A DNA stretch of 64,000 nucleotides from Streptomyces shenzhenensis (lineage in GTDB: Bacteria > Actinomycetota > Actinomycetes > Streptomycetales > Streptomycetaceae): contig NZ_PENI01000008.1 in NCBI RefSeq assembly GCF_003688995.1, forward strand, positions 62,001-126,000. The letters run 5' to 3'. Of this stretch, positions 24,767 through 33,673 are shown in pieces; the first letter of the stretch is position 1, and every line of letters begins with the position of its first letter. The notes under the pieces are model-generated. The model saw only the letters and a list, made by a program, of their open reading frames with translations. It searched no databases and was not told the DNA's origin. The position numbers and the translations under genes are program-made.

Positions 24767-25729
24767 ATGAAGTACATCGTCGTGATCACCGGTGCCTCCA
24801 GCGGCTTCGGCGCCCTGACCGCCCGCACCCTCGCCGACGCAGGCCACACCGTGTACGCCGGCATGCGCGAGACTCACACCCGTAACGCCCCGCAGGCCCA
24901 GGCGGCCGCCGACTACGGCGCCGGTCACGGTGTCGACCTGCGCGCCATCGAACTCGATGTCAGTTCCCAGACGTCCGTCGACACCGCCATCAACCAGGTC
25001 CTGGGCGAACAGGGCCGCATCGACGTCCTGATCCACAATGCCGGGCACATGGCCACCGGACCGGCCGAAGCGTTCACCCCGGAACAACTCGCCCAGCTCT
25101 ACGACGTCAATGTGCTCTCCACCCAGCGCGTCAACCGCGCCGTGCTCCCGCACCTGCGCACCGCGGGCCGGGGCCTGGTGATCTGGGTGTCCAGCTCCAG
25201 CGTCAAGGGAGGCACCCCGCCCTATCTGGCCCCCTACTTCGCGGCCAAGGCCGCCATGGACTCCCTGGCCGTCAGCTACGCCGCCGAACTGGCCCGCTGG
25301 GGCGTGGAGACCTCGATCGTGGTACCGGGCTCGTTCACCAGCGGCACCAACCACTTCGCGCACGTCGGCCATCCGGCCGACACCACGACAGAGAGGCAGT
25401 ACGAGACGAAACACCCTGGGCTCATCGAACAGGTCGCCCAGAAACTGGCCGCACTCGCCCCCGACGGTGCGGATGCCTCCCTGGTCTCCGACGAGATCGC
25501 CCGTATCGTCGCTCTCCCCGCCGGACAACGCCCCTACCGGGTGCACGTCGACCCCGCCGACGACGGCTCCGAGGAAGTCTCCGACATCGCTGACCGCATC
25601 CGACGCGAGTTCCTCACCCGTGTCGGGCTCACCGACCTCCTCACCCCACAACAGGGGGTGCGCCCCGCTCGCCCGGCCGTCGGCGAGTGGGGTCGGTCAG
25701 GGGTCACGGCTGCTGACGGAGCCCGATGA
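24767..25729 (+). CDS. SDR-family oxidoreductase with apparent C-terminal extension
   Basis: 320 residues. TGASSGFG loop at about 8-15, HNAGH, SSSSVKGG, Y-to-K catalytic pair in YLAPYFAAKAAMDS, and VVPGSF are all as expected for a classical SDR. The body ends with about residue 290 (REFLTRVGLTDLL). The last 30 residues (QQGVRPARPAVGEWGRSG...) are low in pattern and are encoded by a hairpin that lies exactly where the terminator of the convergent VOC gene should be. The gene overlaps the VOC stop by 26 bp. This looks like a lost original stop codon with read-through into terminator DNA. Function is probably unaffected. Confidence 0.85.
   Translation: MKYIVVITGASSGFGALTARTLADAGHTVYAGMRETHTRNAPQAQAAADYGAGHGVDLRAIELDVSSQTSVDTAINQVLGEQGRIDVLIHNAGHMATGPAEAFTPEQLAQLYDVNVLSTQRVNRAVLPHLRTAGRGLVIWVSSSSVKGGTPPYLAPYFAAKAAMDSLAVSYAAELARWGVETSIVVPGSFTSGTNHFAHVGHPADTTTERQYETKHPGLIEQVAQKLAALAPDGADASLVSDEIARIVALPAGQRPYRVHVDPADDGSEEVSDIADRIRREFLTRVGLTDLLTPQQGVRPARPAVGEWGRSGVTAADGAR
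25663..25692. terminator. Hairpin between/inside convergent SDR and VOC genes
   Basis: CCCCGCTCGCC (25663-25673) pairs with GGCGAGTGGGG (25682-25692): 11 pairs including one G-T, loop of 8. It begins 12 bases beyond the VOC stop codon, the usual spot for its terminator, yet lies inside the SDR reading frame. Confidence 0.55.
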
Positions 25730-26048
25730 CGTGGCCGTCCGCGTCCTTGACCGAGGCGACCTTCAGGCCGCCGCCGACGTCGTGCGGCTCTTCGTCGGAC
25801 TCAGCACCGGCGGCCAGCAGGCCCTGGTAGGCGGCGGTGATGTCGGGGACGTCGCGGAAACAGACCGGGCCGGTGAAGGCGCGGTCGTGCGCGTCGGGGA
25901 CGAGGCCGATCTGCTGGCCGTCGCGCTCGAAGCCGACGTAGTACGGCGCGTCGGTCGACGGCTCGACGCCGAGGAACGTGCTGAAGAGCGCCTTGGCCCG
26001 GGCCAGGTCGGTGACGTGGTAGAGGATCGTGGTGATGCCGCTGCTCAT
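25704..26048 (-). CDS. VOC (glyoxalase/bleomycin-resistance) superfamily protein
   Basis: 114 residues with the paired beta-alpha-beta-beta-beta layout of the vicinal oxygen chelate fold: ITTILYHVTDLARAKALFSTFLGVEPS, YYVGFERDGQQIGLVPD, CFRDVPDITAAYQGLLAAGAE, and VASVKDADGHVIGLRQ. The DADGHVIGL ending matches the family's last metal-ligand strand, although the usual Glu ligand is not obvious. Single-domain members act as dimers in small-molecule modification or resistance. It is divergent from the epoxide hydrolase gene, with an inverted repeat in between. Confidence 0.82.
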   Translation of the reverse strand: MSSGITTILYHVTDLARAKALFSTFLGVEPSTDAPYYVGFERDGQQIGLVPDAHDRAFTGPVCFRDVPDITAAYQGLLAAGAESDEEPHDVGGGLKVASVKDADGHVIGLRQQP

Positions 26049-26093
26049 GGCGTAGGTGCTCCTGTGTCTCGGTGCAGTGCTGCGGCGGTGTCT

Positions 26094-26116
26094 GTGGGTT
26101 CCGCCGGTGAACCCAC
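26094..26116. promoter_or_regulatory. Inverted repeat GTGGGTTC-N7-GAACCCAC
   Basis: GTGGGTTC (26094-26101) and GAACCCAC (26109-26116) are perfect 8-bp arms with a 7-bp spacer, 45 bp upstream of the VOC start in the divergent region. It could be an operator or a leader hairpin. Confidence 0.4.
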
Positions 26117-26254
26117 GGTAGGCACGGGGCGCGGACGGCCGCTTCTCCGAAACTGACCGATCGGGCCCCGAGCCGGTCGGCGGACGCCGCCGCGTACCCA
26201 TGCCGCACACGTCGGCGTACGCATGCCCGTGGTGGTCGTCTCCGCAGCGTTAGC

Positions 26255-27439
26255 ATGCGTGCCATGCCGGACGCACCACCCCACCCGAAGCCGTTCACCT
26301 CGCTGGCCGAGCCTGCGGCACTCGATGACCTGCGTGTACGACTGCGCTCGACACGTTGGCCGGATGCGCCCGAGGACGCCGGATGGTCACTCGGGACCGA
26401 CATCGCCTACCTTCATGAACTCGTCGACTACTGGGCGGACGGGTTCGACTGGCCGGCCCAGGAGACGGCGCTTACCAGGCTGCCCCGCTTCCGTATCCGG
26501 CTCGGCGGCCTGGGGATCCACTTCGTGCACGCCCGGGCCGTCGCGCCGTCCGGCCCCGTGCTGCCGCTGGTCCTCAACCACGGCTGGCCGGACTCGTTCT
26601 GGCGCTACTCGAAAGTCATCCCGCTCCTGACCGATCCCGGTGCACACGGTGCGGACCCCGCCGACGCGTTCGACGTGGTCGTGCCCGACATGCCGGGCTA
26701 CGGGTACTCCGACCGCCCCACCGGCCCGCCGCTCGACTCCATCGCCGTCGCCGCTCTGTGGGCCGAACTCATGGGCGTCCTCGGCTACGCGCGGTTCGGT
26801 GCGGCGGGCGGAGACATCGGCAGTCACGTGAGCCGCTACCTTGCGCTCGACCACCCGGACCGGGTCGTGGCCGTCCACCGCATGGACGGGGGCCTGCCCG
26901 TCTTCACCGGCGACCCGGCCGATCTGGCGCCCGAGGAGCGCGCCTGGTTCGAGGACGTCACGGCTTGGGGCGCGAGCGAGGGCGCCTACGGAGCCATGCA
27001 CCGCACGAAGCCCCAGACCGCCGCCGTCGGGCTGACCGACTCCCCGGCCGGGCTCGCCGCCTGGATCGTCGAGAAGCTCCGGGAGTGGAGCGACTGCGGC
27101 GGGGACATCGAACGGAGCTTCACGAAGGACGAGATCCTCACGAACGTCACGCTCTACTGGCTCACGGGGACGATCGGCTCGTCGATGCGCATGTACCACA
27201 CGAACGCCGCGATCCCGCCTGAGCAGCTCACCCGTCGGGTCGAGGTGCCGTCCGGGTTCTCGCTCTTCCGCGGCGACATCGTCCGCCCGCCGCGAGCATG
27301 GCTCGAACGCACGGCGAACGTCGTACGCATGACTGAACCCGAGCGCGGCGGGCATTTCGCACCGTTCGAAGAGCCCGAGCTCTACGCGGAAGAACTGCGC
27401 GCGTTCTTCCGCCCCTACCGGGCGGCGGCGACGGGCTGA
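26255..27439 (+). CDS. Epoxide hydrolase (EHN-type alpha/beta hydrolase)
   Basis: 394 residues from the first ATG, or 391 from the ATG at 26264; neither has a clear ribosome site. The N-terminal EHN domain (about 10-110, LRSTRWPDAPEDAGWSLGTD, WPAQETALTRLPRFR) is diagnostic of microsomal-type epoxide hydrolases. The oxyanion motif HGWPDS, nucleophile Asp in GGDIGSH (about 187-193), and catalytic His in GGHFAPFEEPELY near the C-terminus complete it. The reaction is epoxide plus water to a vicinal diol through a covalent ester. It probably has a detoxifying or catabolic role. It is divergent from the VOC gene and convergent with the MFS gene. Confidence 0.9.
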   Translation: MRAMPDAPPHPKPFTSLAEPAALDDLRVRLRSTRWPDAPEDAGWSLGTDIAYLHELVDYWADGFDWPAQETALTRLPRFRIRLGGLGIHFVHARAVAPSGPVLPLVLNHGWPDSFWRYSKVIPLLTDPGAHGADPADAFDVVVPDMPGYGYSDRPTGPPLDSIAVAALWAELMGVLGYARFGAAGGDIGSHVSRYLALDHPDRVVAVHRMDGGLPVFTGDPADLAPEERAWFEDVTAWGASEGAYGAMHRTKPQTAAVGLTDSPAGLAAWIVEKLREWSDCGGDIERSFTKDEILTNVTLYWLTGTIGSSMRMYHTNAAIPPEQLTRRVEVPSGFSLFRGDIVRPPRAWLERTANVVRMTEPERGGHFAPFEEPELYAEELRAFFRPYRAAATG

Positions 27440-27645
27440 GAACACCACTGCGTGCGCCGCCGACGAACATCGCTCCCCCCCGGCCCTTCCCCTCCGGGGC
27501 GCAGGTGTCGTCACAGCGTGGGTGTGACTGGTGAAGCGTCTGGTTCGGCGTTGCCGCCACCACTGCCCACCGATGGGGACAGCCAGCAGGTGAGAGTTGG
27601 GCCGGCTACCTCGCAGCCCGTCAGGCCGAATAGCGCGCTACCCGT

Positions 27646-28905
27646 TCAACTGCCCCGGGGCAGTTCGGCGCGCCGTACCGCGCTGGAGGTCAAGGCGATG
27701 GCCACGCCCAGGCTGGCGAAGGTGCCGCAGCCGACGAACACCGGGGCCGCACCCCAGGCTCCGACGGCAGCGCCGACCAGCGGGTAGCTGAGGGGCGCGA
27801 GACCGACCATGGTGAGCATGACGACGGAGGTGACCCGGCCGAGATAGGCCGGGTCCGCCGCGGTCTGTATGAGGGCGTTGTCCAGGCTGCCGAAGATGCC
27901 CGCACAGAGCCCGATGACTGCGGCCAGCACTGCGGCGAGCCAGAGGGTGGGCACCAACGCGATGGCGGCCGCGCCCGCGCAGCCCACGAGCAGTGTGCCG
28001 GCCATCATCAAGCCGGCACGGGGCAGCCAGCCGGCGATCGCGAGCAGCGCGGCGCTGGTCGCTGCTCCTGCACTGAAGCTGCTGACGATCCAGCCGTAGC
28101 CGGAAGGGCCCCAGCCGCGCTCGGCGTTGAGGAGAATCATGCCGACGTTGAGGGTGCCGATGAGCCCGAGTTCGCAGATGGCGCCGGCGGCGACGAGGGG
28201 GCCGATGAGGCGGTGGCGGCGGATGTAGCGCAGCCCGTCGAGCAGGTCCCGTCGTGCGGTGCCGGGCCCCGGTCGGCGCTCCGAGTCACGCGACCCGAGG
28301 GACCGTATCCGTACCGTCAGCAGGAGCGGAAGGGACAGGGCGAAGAGCGTGCCGGCGACGGCGAAGGCGGCTGCAGGCCCGCCCAGTCCCATGGCCAGGC
28401 CGCCGATCGGCGGGCCCGCGATCTGGCCGAGGCGCATCGACAGCGAGCGCATGCCGGTGACCCGGGCCAGTTGGTCAGGGCTGGTGATGCGCGGCGGGAG
28501 GGCACCGACAGCGGGTACGAAGAGCGCGTCCACGGCGCCGAAGACGAGCGCCACCGCGACCAGGACCCACAAGGCCGGCGCAGTCAGTGCGATGCCGGCG
28601 GCCGCCGCCAGGATGAGGAGACAGCGCAGCGTGTCACTGCCGAGAATCACCCGACGGGGGTCGAACCGGTCGGCCACCACGCCCCCGCCGAGCATGAGTA
28701 ACGCACGGGGTAGTGCCCCCGAGGCCATGACGAGACCGACTTCGGTAGGGCCGGCGGCCTTCTGGGCGGACCAGCCCAGGGCGACGAAGTACACGCTGTC
28801 GCCGACGAGGGAAGCGGTGTACGCGGTGAGCCAGCGCCATACGTTGCCGTCGCGGTGGGCCGGTGTGGTGGCGTATTCGGGCAGGGCTGTCTCGGTGGTG
28901 GCCAT
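27646..28905 (-). CDS. MFS transporter (drug/metabolite efflux type)
   Basis: 419 residues with about twelve membrane helices. Family signs are SLVGDSVYFVALGW in helix 1, then GGVVADRFDPRRVILGSD between helices 2 and 3 (the A motif) and AADPAYLGRVTSVV after helix 10. The closest look is to the MFS_3/enterobactin-exporter-like group of drug exporters. It starts 33 bp downstream of the ArsR-type regulator stop on the same strand, so the pair forms a regulator-pump operon likely induced by the exported compound. Confidence 0.88.
   Translation of the reverse strand: MATTETALPEYATTPAHRDGNVWRWLTAYTASLVGDSVYFVALGWSAQKAAGPTEVGLVMASGALPRALLMLGGGVVADRFDPRRVILGSDTLRCLLILAAAAGIALTAPALWVLVAVALVFGAVDALFVPAVGALPPRITSPDQLARVTGMRSLSMRLGQIAGPPIGGLAMGLGGPAAAFAVAGTLFALSLPLLLTVRIRSLGSRDSERRPGPGTARRDLLDGLRYIRRHRLIGPLVAAGAICELGLIGTLNVGMILLNAERGWGPSGYGWIVSSFSAGAATSAALLAIAGWLPRAGLMMAGTLLVGCAGAAAIALVPTLWLAAVLAAVIGLCAGIFGSLDNALIQTAADPAYLGRVTSVVMLTMVGLAPLSYPLVGAAVGAWGAAPVFVGCGTFASLGVAIALTSSAVRRAELPRGS
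27648..27665. terminator. 18-bp perfect palindrome at MFS gene end
   Basis: AACTGCCCCGGGGCAGTT is fully self-complementary and covers the last codons and part of the stop of the MFS gene. As RNA it can form a 7-bp stem with a 4-base loop, so it may end transcription from both convergent genes. Confidence 0.4.
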
Positions 28906-28938
28906 GGACGGCTCCAGCAGGTCGGGGAAACGGCCGGG

Positions 28939-29532
28939 TCAGGGCCGGAAGGGAAAGCCGTAGAGGTGCACGGATACGTGCTCGCGGTCCTCGGTGTCAC
29001 CGGTCGCCTTTGCGGCCTTGCCACGCTCCCGCCAGCGCCGGGCCAGCTCCTCAAGTTCGTCGCTCATCTCGGAGAGTTCGGCGGGGGTGAGGTCGAGCAG
29101 CCACTCGGCGCTGAAGGCCGCGTCGGTCCACGTTTTGCCCCAGGCGGCCTTCTGGTCGAGATACGTGCGGTACTGGGCGACCCGGGTGTCGAACATGCCA
29201 CGGGTCACCGCGCCGGCGGCGGCGGCGCCCTCGGGTGTGTCCGCGAAGTCCGAGTCGCGAAAGCCCCAGCCCTCCTCGGATGCCACTCTCCACCACCGCT
29301 CGCGGCCGTCGGTGCCCTGGCCGTTCGCCTGGGTCACGAAGCCGTTCTCGGCCAGTTTGCGCAGGTGGTAACTGACGAGCGACGGCGTCTCGTCGACATG
29401 GTCGGCGAGCTGAGAGGCGGTCGCGGTGCCCGTGGCGTACAGCATTCGGTAGAGCTGCATCCGCAGTGGGTTCATGAACGCCCTCAACCGGGACAGGTCG
29501 GTGATCTGCTCAGGCTCGTGCTTCGGTCGCAT
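28939..29532 (-). CDS. ArsR/helix-turn-helix transcriptional regulator
   Basis: 197 residues starting MRPKHEPEQI; an upstream ATG at 29565 lies inside the operator and is less likely. The winged helix (about 12-95: RAFMNPLRMQLYRMLYATGTATASQLADHVDETPSLVSYHLRKLAENGFV) is of the HTH_20/ArsR kind. The C-terminal half (about 110-185) is helical, WGFRDSDFADT then a DLTPAELSEMSDELEELARRWRE segment, as in regulators of MFS pumps. A perfect palindrome directly upstream indicates autoregulation together with the downstream MFS gene. Confidence 0.88.
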   Translation of the reverse strand: MRPKHEPEQITDLSRLRAFMNPLRMQLYRMLYATGTATASQLADHVDETPSLVSYHLRKLAENGFVTQANGQGTDGRERWWRVASEEGWGFRDSDFADTPEGAAAAGAVTRGMFDTRVAQYRTYLDQKAAWGKTWTDAAFSAEWLLDLTPAELSEMSDELEELARRWRERGKAAKATGDTEDREHVSVHLYGFPFRP

Positions 29533-29546
29533 GCGCCAACCATAGA

Positions 29547-29566
29547 TGTGAAGTAGAAACTTCACA
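29547..29566. promoter_or_regulatory. ArsR-type operator TGTGAAGTAGAAACTTCACA
   Basis: Perfect 8-bp arms TGTGAAGT and ACTTCACA with a 4-bp spacer, 15 bp upstream of the regulator's ATG. The placement over the likely promoter and 8-4-8 symmetry fit a dimeric ArsR-family repressor acting on its own operon. Confidence 0.65.
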
Positions 29567-29598
29567 ATAATGGCTTCAGAGTTTCACGGCGCCTGGAG

Positions 29599-31812
29599 TT
29601 ACAGGAGCGCGTCCAGGGTGATCGGGAGTTGGCGGATTCGTTTTCCCGTGGCGTGGTACACCGCGTTGGCGATCGCGGGTGCGATGCCGACCAGGCCGAC
29701 CTCGCCGACGCCTTTGGTGCCCGTGGCGGTGCCGCGATCGGGTTCGCCGACGAAGACGACGTCCAGTTCAGGGACATCGGCGTTGACCGCGACCAGGTAG
29801 TCGCCGAACGTGGCGTTGGCGATGCGCCCGGTGTGCGGGTCGGTGACCGTGTCCTCGAACAGGGTCATGCCGATGCCGCCGACCGTCCCGCCGATGATCT
29901 GGCTTCTCGCCGTCTTCTCGTTGAGGATGCGGCCACCGTCGATCACCGAGACCACCCGCGCCACCCGGAGCAGACCGAGGTCCGCGTCGACCCGGACCTC
30001 CACGAACTTCGCGCCGTACGCGCCGGCCAGGGACATGCCCAGCTCCTCGGGGACCGGCGGGCTGCTCTTGCCGTTCGCCGTGAGCTCGGACAGCTCGTGC
30101 CGTGCGAGGATCTCGACGTACGACTCGCCGAGGTCCGGGCGCCCCACGGGGTGGATGGTTCCGCCGGTGCACTGGACGTCGTCCGGGGGCACACCCCGCA
30201 GGGGCGATTCGGGGCTGGCCCACGCGAGTTCGGTGAACGAGCGCACCAGCCGCCGGCAGGCGTCGTGCACGGCGTTGCCCAGTGCGCCGGTCAGACCGGA
30301 GCCGCCCGCCATCATCGAGTTGGGCATGTCGGAGTCGCCCAGGTCGAAGCGGACCATGTCGAGGGGCAGGCCCAGTTCCTCGGCGGCCAGTTGGGCCATC
30401 ACGGTGTAGGTACCGGTGCCGATGTCGGTCGCCGCGCTGCGCACCAGCGCACTGCCGTCGCCGCGGACGGTGGCCTGCGCCGCACAGGGCTGGGCGAAAT
30501 AGGGGAAGAGCGCACTGGCCATGCCGTAGCCGACAAGCCAGTTGCCGTCGCGCATGGAGCGTGGCCTGGGATTCCGCCGGGACCAGCCGAAGCGCCGCGC
30601 GCCGACCTCGTAGCACTCCAGGAGCGCCTTGCCGGACCAGGGCAGCCCGTTGCGCGGATCGACGTCGGTGTGGTTGCGCAGCCGCAGCTCCACGGGGTCC
30701 ATGCCCAGCGTGTAGGCCAGTTCGTCGAGGGCCGACTCCAGCGCGAAGTTGCCCTGCGCCTCGGCGGGGGCGCGCATGGACGTCGGAACGGCGATGTTGA
30801 TCCGGGCCTGCCGGTCCTGCGTGATCACGTTGGGGCACCGGTAGGCGAAGGCGGTTGCCGAGGCGAAGGGCTCGTAGTCGTTGTCCTCCATGCTCAGGGA
30901 GATGAGGCTGCGGTGATTGAGGACGAGCAACTCGCCGTCGCGTGTGGCCCCGACCCGCAGCCACTGCACCCCGCTGGGCCGGTGTCCGACAGAGGTGAAC
31001 ATCTGCGGCCGGGTGAGGACCAGCTTGACCGGTCGCCTGAGCACCCGTGCTGCCATGGCGGTCAGGATCACATGCGGCCACGCACGCAGCCCGGCGCCGA
31101 AACCCCCGCCCACATAGGGCACCAGAACCCGCACGGAGCTCTCCGGGATACCGAAGGCCATCGCCAGGCTGGTGCGCACCATCGACGGCCACTGGCTGGT
31201 GTCGTGCACGGTGAGAGTGTCGCCCTCCCACGCGGCCAGGGTGGCGAACAGCCCCAGCGGGTTGTGGGTGTTGTCCGCCGTGGTGTACGTGGCCCGCAGG
31301 GTCACCTCGGCGGAGGCCATCGCCGCGGCGGTATCGCCACGCGAGGTGTCCATCCCCCATGGGTCGACGAGATGTTCGGCCCGCGGGTCCTGGAGGTCCA
31401 GCAGCGGCTCCGTGGCCTCGTAGTCGGCCCGCACCAGGCGGGCCGCGGCGCCGGCCTGCTCCGGGGTCTCGGCCACCACGAAGGCGATGTGCTGCCCGTG
31501 GTGGACGATCCGGTCGTTGCGCAGCGGGGCAGGGGGCGACGCCCCGAGCACCGTCACCGGTCCCGTCCCCACCCGCGGCGCGTTCTCGTGGGTGAGGACG
31601 CCGATCACTCCTGGGGCACGCTCGGCGGCCTCGGTGTGCATACGGACGATCCGCCCCGCGGCGATGGTGCTCTGCACCAGGGCGCCATAGGCCTGACCGG
31701 GCACGCTGAAGTCCATCGGGTACGGGGCCGTGCCGGTGACCTTGCGCGGGCCGTCGACTCGGTTGACGCCCGCGCCGACCAGCGGCCTCCTCCGGCTCTC
31801 GACGGTGCTCAT
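29599..31812 (-). CDS. Xanthine dehydrogenase-family molybdopterin-binding subunit
   Basis: 737 residues of the xanthine oxidase large-subunit family (YagR/PaoC-like): GAGVNRVDGPRKVTGTAPYPMDF at the start, GGGFGAGLRAWPHV near residue 240, MRAPAEAQGNFALESALDELA in the middle and a GTKGVGEVGLVG segment whose Glu (about 704) is the expected catalytic base near the molybdenum. With the FAD and 2Fe-2S subunits encoded just upstream it forms an alpha-beta-gamma hydroxylase or oxidase acting on aldehydes or N-heterocycles. The start overlaps the stop of the FAD gene by 4 bp. No Tat signal, so probably cytoplasmic. It needs molybdopterin cytosine dinucleotide and a maturation factor that is not in the window. 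Confidence 0.9.
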   Translation of the reverse strand: MSTVESRRRPLVGAGVNRVDGPRKVTGTAPYPMDFSVPGQAYGALVQSTIAAGRIVRMHTEAAERAPGVIGVLTHENAPRVGTGPVTVLGASPPAPLRNDRIVHHGQHIAFVVAETPEQAGAAARLVRADYEATEPLLDLQDPRAEHLVDPWGMDTSRGDTAAAMASAEVTLRATYTTADNTHNPLGLFATLAAWEGDTLTVHDTSQWPSMVRTSLAMAFGIPESSVRVLVPYVGGGFGAGLRAWPHVILTAMAARVLRRPVKLVLTRPQMFTSVGHRPSGVQWLRVGATRDGELLVLNHRSLISLSMEDNDYEPFASATAFAYRCPNVITQDRQARINIAVPTSMRAPAEAQGNFALESALDELAYTLGMDPVELRLRNHTDVDPRNGLPWSGKALLECYEVGARRFGWSRRNPRPRSMRDGNWLVGYGMASALFPYFAQPCAAQATVRGDGSALVRSAATDIGTGTYTVMAQLAAEELGLPLDMVRFDLGDSDMPNSMMAGGSGLTGALGNAVHDACRRLVRSFTELAWASPESPLRGVPPDDVQCTGGTIHPVGRPDLGESYVEILARHELSELTANGKSSPPVPEELGMSLAGAYGAKFVEVRVDADLGLLRVARVVSVIDGGRILNEKTARSQIIGGTVGGIGMTLFEDTVTDPHTGRIANATFGDYLVAVNADVPELDVVFVGEPDRGTATGTKGVGEVGLVGIAPAIANAVYHATGKRIRQLPITLDALL

Positions 31813-32798
31813 GCGGTCACTTCCGAAACTGTCTGCAGTTCGCGCACCAGCGTGCGCCGGGCGAGCGGCACCTTGAACGCCGTGCCCGGGACGGTCCAGG
31901 CGTCGCGCAGAGCCGCGTCGGCGGCCTCCCGGAACGTGGCCGTCGTGGCGGACGCGCCGGTCAGCACATGCTCGGACTCATAGGCCCGCCACGGCTTCGT
32001 GCCCACACCCCCCAGTCCGACCCGGGCTTGACGGATCATGCCGTCCTCCAGGACGAGCAGCACCGCGGCCGAGGCGAGCGCGAACTCGTACGACGCCCGG
32101 TCGCGGACCTTGAGGTAGCCCGACCGGGCGGCCGCCGACGGCAACGGGATCTCGACGGCGGTGATCAACTCGGCGTGCTCCAGGACGTTCTCGCGCTGGG
32201 GACTCTCGTCGGCGGTCAGGTAGAACTCCGTCAGCGGTACCGTGCGGGCCTCCGCCGGGCCCTGGATGTGCACGACCGCGTCGAGCGCCACCAGGGCGAC
32301 GGCGAGGTCGGACGCGTGCAGCGCGATGCACCGCTCGCTCGCGCCGAGCACCGCGTGCATACGTGCCGCACCCTGCGCCGCGGCGCAGCCGGAACCCGGC
32401 GTGCGTTTGTTGCACTCGGGCACCGTGGGGTCGCGGAAGTAGCGGCAGCGCGTGCGCTGCAGCAGATTGCCCCCGATGGTGGCCATGTTCCGCAACTGCA
32501 CGGAAGCGCCCCGCAGCAGGGACTCGCGCACCATGGGCAGCCGCGCGGCCACCGTGGCGTCGGCGGCCAGTTCCTCCATGGTGGCCAGGGCCCCCACATG
32601 GAGGGCCGCGCCGCGGCGTTCGATGCCGTGCAGCGGGAGGCGGGTGATGTCGATCAGCCGCGGCGGCTCCAGGACCCCGTCCTTCATCAGGTCCAGCTGG
32701 GTCGTACCGCCCGCCAGGCAGGACGCCGCCGGGTCCTCGGCCAGCAATCGCACCGCCTCGCGGGTGTCGGTGGCCCGGACGTAGTCAAAGGCCCGCAT
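31809..32798 (-). CDS. Xanthine dehydrogenase-family FAD-binding subunit
   Basis: 329 residues: MRAFDYVRATDTREAVRLLAEDPAASCLAGGTTQLDLMKDG gives the FAD-binding P-loop-like AGGT motif near residue 31, then a second FAD motif NMATIGGNLLQRTRC near residue 106. The Cys-rich insert with CRYFRD ... CNKRTPGSGCAA (about 117-140) matches PaoB-type subunits that carry an additional 4Fe-4S cluster. The C-terminal CO-dehydrogenase flavoprotein domain follows. It passes electrons between the iron-sulfur centres and an acceptor. Overlaps both neighbours, so the three subunits are translationally coupled. Confidence 0.9.
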   Translation of the reverse strand: MRAFDYVRATDTREAVRLLAEDPAASCLAGGTTQLDLMKDGVLEPPRLIDITRLPLHGIERRGAALHVGALATMEELAADATVAARLPMVRESLLRGASVQLRNMATIGGNLLQRTRCRYFRDPTVPECNKRTPGSGCAAAQGAARMHAVLGASERCIALHASDLAVALVALDAVVHIQGPAEARTVPLTEFYLTADESPQRENVLEHAELITAVEIPLPSAAARSGYLKVRDRASYEFALASAAVLLVLEDGMIRQARVGLGGVGTKPWRAYESEHVLTGASATTATFREAADAALRDAWTVPGTAFKVPLARRTLVRELQTVSEVTA

Positions 32799-33315
32799 CG
32801 TGACCTCCTTGGGACGCCGCCTCGCGTATCGCCGCCACGATGTTGGGATAGGCGCCGCACCGGCACAGGTTTCCGCTCATGAACTCCCGGATCTCCGCGT
32901 CGGAGCCGGCCCGGCCCTCGGCCATGAGCGCCACCGCGGACATGATCTGCCCCGGCGTGCAGAAGCCGCACTGGAACCCGTCGTGCTCCATGAACGCCTG
33001 CTGCACCGGATGCTGCCCATCGGCGCCGGAGACGCCCTCGATGGTGGTGATCGCCCGGCCCTCGGCCTGAGCGGCCAGGGTCAGACAGGCCAGCACTCGC
33101 CTGCCGTCCAGATGGACCGTGCAGGCGCCGCAGGCGCCCTGGTCACAGCCCTTCTTCGTACCCACAAGACCCAGCCGGTCACGCAGCGCGTCCAGCAGGG
33201 TGACCCGGGTATCCAGACGCAGGGTGTGCGGGCGGCCGTTCACGGTGAGTGTCACGACCCGCTCGGTGATCGCAGGACGTTCGTCCACGTCCCGCCTGCT
33301 CGCCACGTCCGTCAT
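32785..33315 (-). CDS. 2Fe-2S subunit of xanthine dehydrogenase-family enzyme
   Basis: 176 residues. The plant-ferredoxin-type cluster site is GCDQGACGACTVHLDGRRVLACL (about 55-77; C-x4-C-x2-C-x11-C), and the second helical 2Fe-2S site is CGFCTPG and CRCG. The N-terminus lacks the Tat signal of the periplasmic PaoA form. First gene of the three-subunit operon; its end overlaps the FAD gene by 14 bp. The electron path is Mo to the two 2Fe-2S clusters, then FAD. Confidence 0.92.
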   Translation of the reverse strand: MTDVASRRDVDERPAITERVVTLTVNGRPHTLRLDTRVTLLDALRDRLGLVGTKKGCDQGACGACTVHLDGRRVLACLTLAAQAEGRAITTIEGVSGADGQHPVQQAFMEHDGFQCGFCTPGQIMSAVALMAEGRAGSDAEIREFMSGNLCRCGAYPNIVAAIREAASQGGHDAGL

Positions 33316-33673
33316 AGCACCCTCCTCCGGACGGGTGATCGCACAGGACTCAAGCCGGTCCTGGGGATAGACCCAGTGAAGCAGTTATGTGCTTGCACGG
33401 CATTTCGCGCATATTGCTCCACTGTAAGCAGATATGACACAAAGGCCCACGGAAGTCGACCACGGCGCAGTGCGCGGGGACACGGAGAACGCCGCGCCCG
33501 CAACTGCTGACGGTGCGTCGGCGCCCCTTCTCCGACAGGGGTCGGATCCGGCGGCGGGTCAGTTCCTGCGGAGCACTGTGGGCTGGATCACGGGCCGTTG
33601 GTTGAGTCCGGACGTGGGCCTCTTTCCGTACCCACGCATGACGAACAGGGTCCGGATGCGAGGATGAGGCGCC
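33316..33673. other. 358-bp intergenic region, divergent promoters
   Basis: Separates the leftward molybdoenzyme operon from the rightward Met-rich membrane protein. The part from about 33375 to 33440 is notably AT-rich for this genome and is the likely promoter zone. A 77-codon frame (33434-33667) is open but lacks a ribosome site or recognisable features. Nothing else is seen. Confidence 0.45.

Noticed and set aside
24767..25729. Treating the two neighbouring SDR genes as one duplicated fused gene
   Set aside because: Each has its own start, NAD(P) loop and catalytic motif; they are separated by 71 bp in different frames.
33434..33667. 77-codon plus-strand frame before the Met-rich protein
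   Set aside because: No ribosome site and no recognisable pattern; it lies in the probable promoter region.
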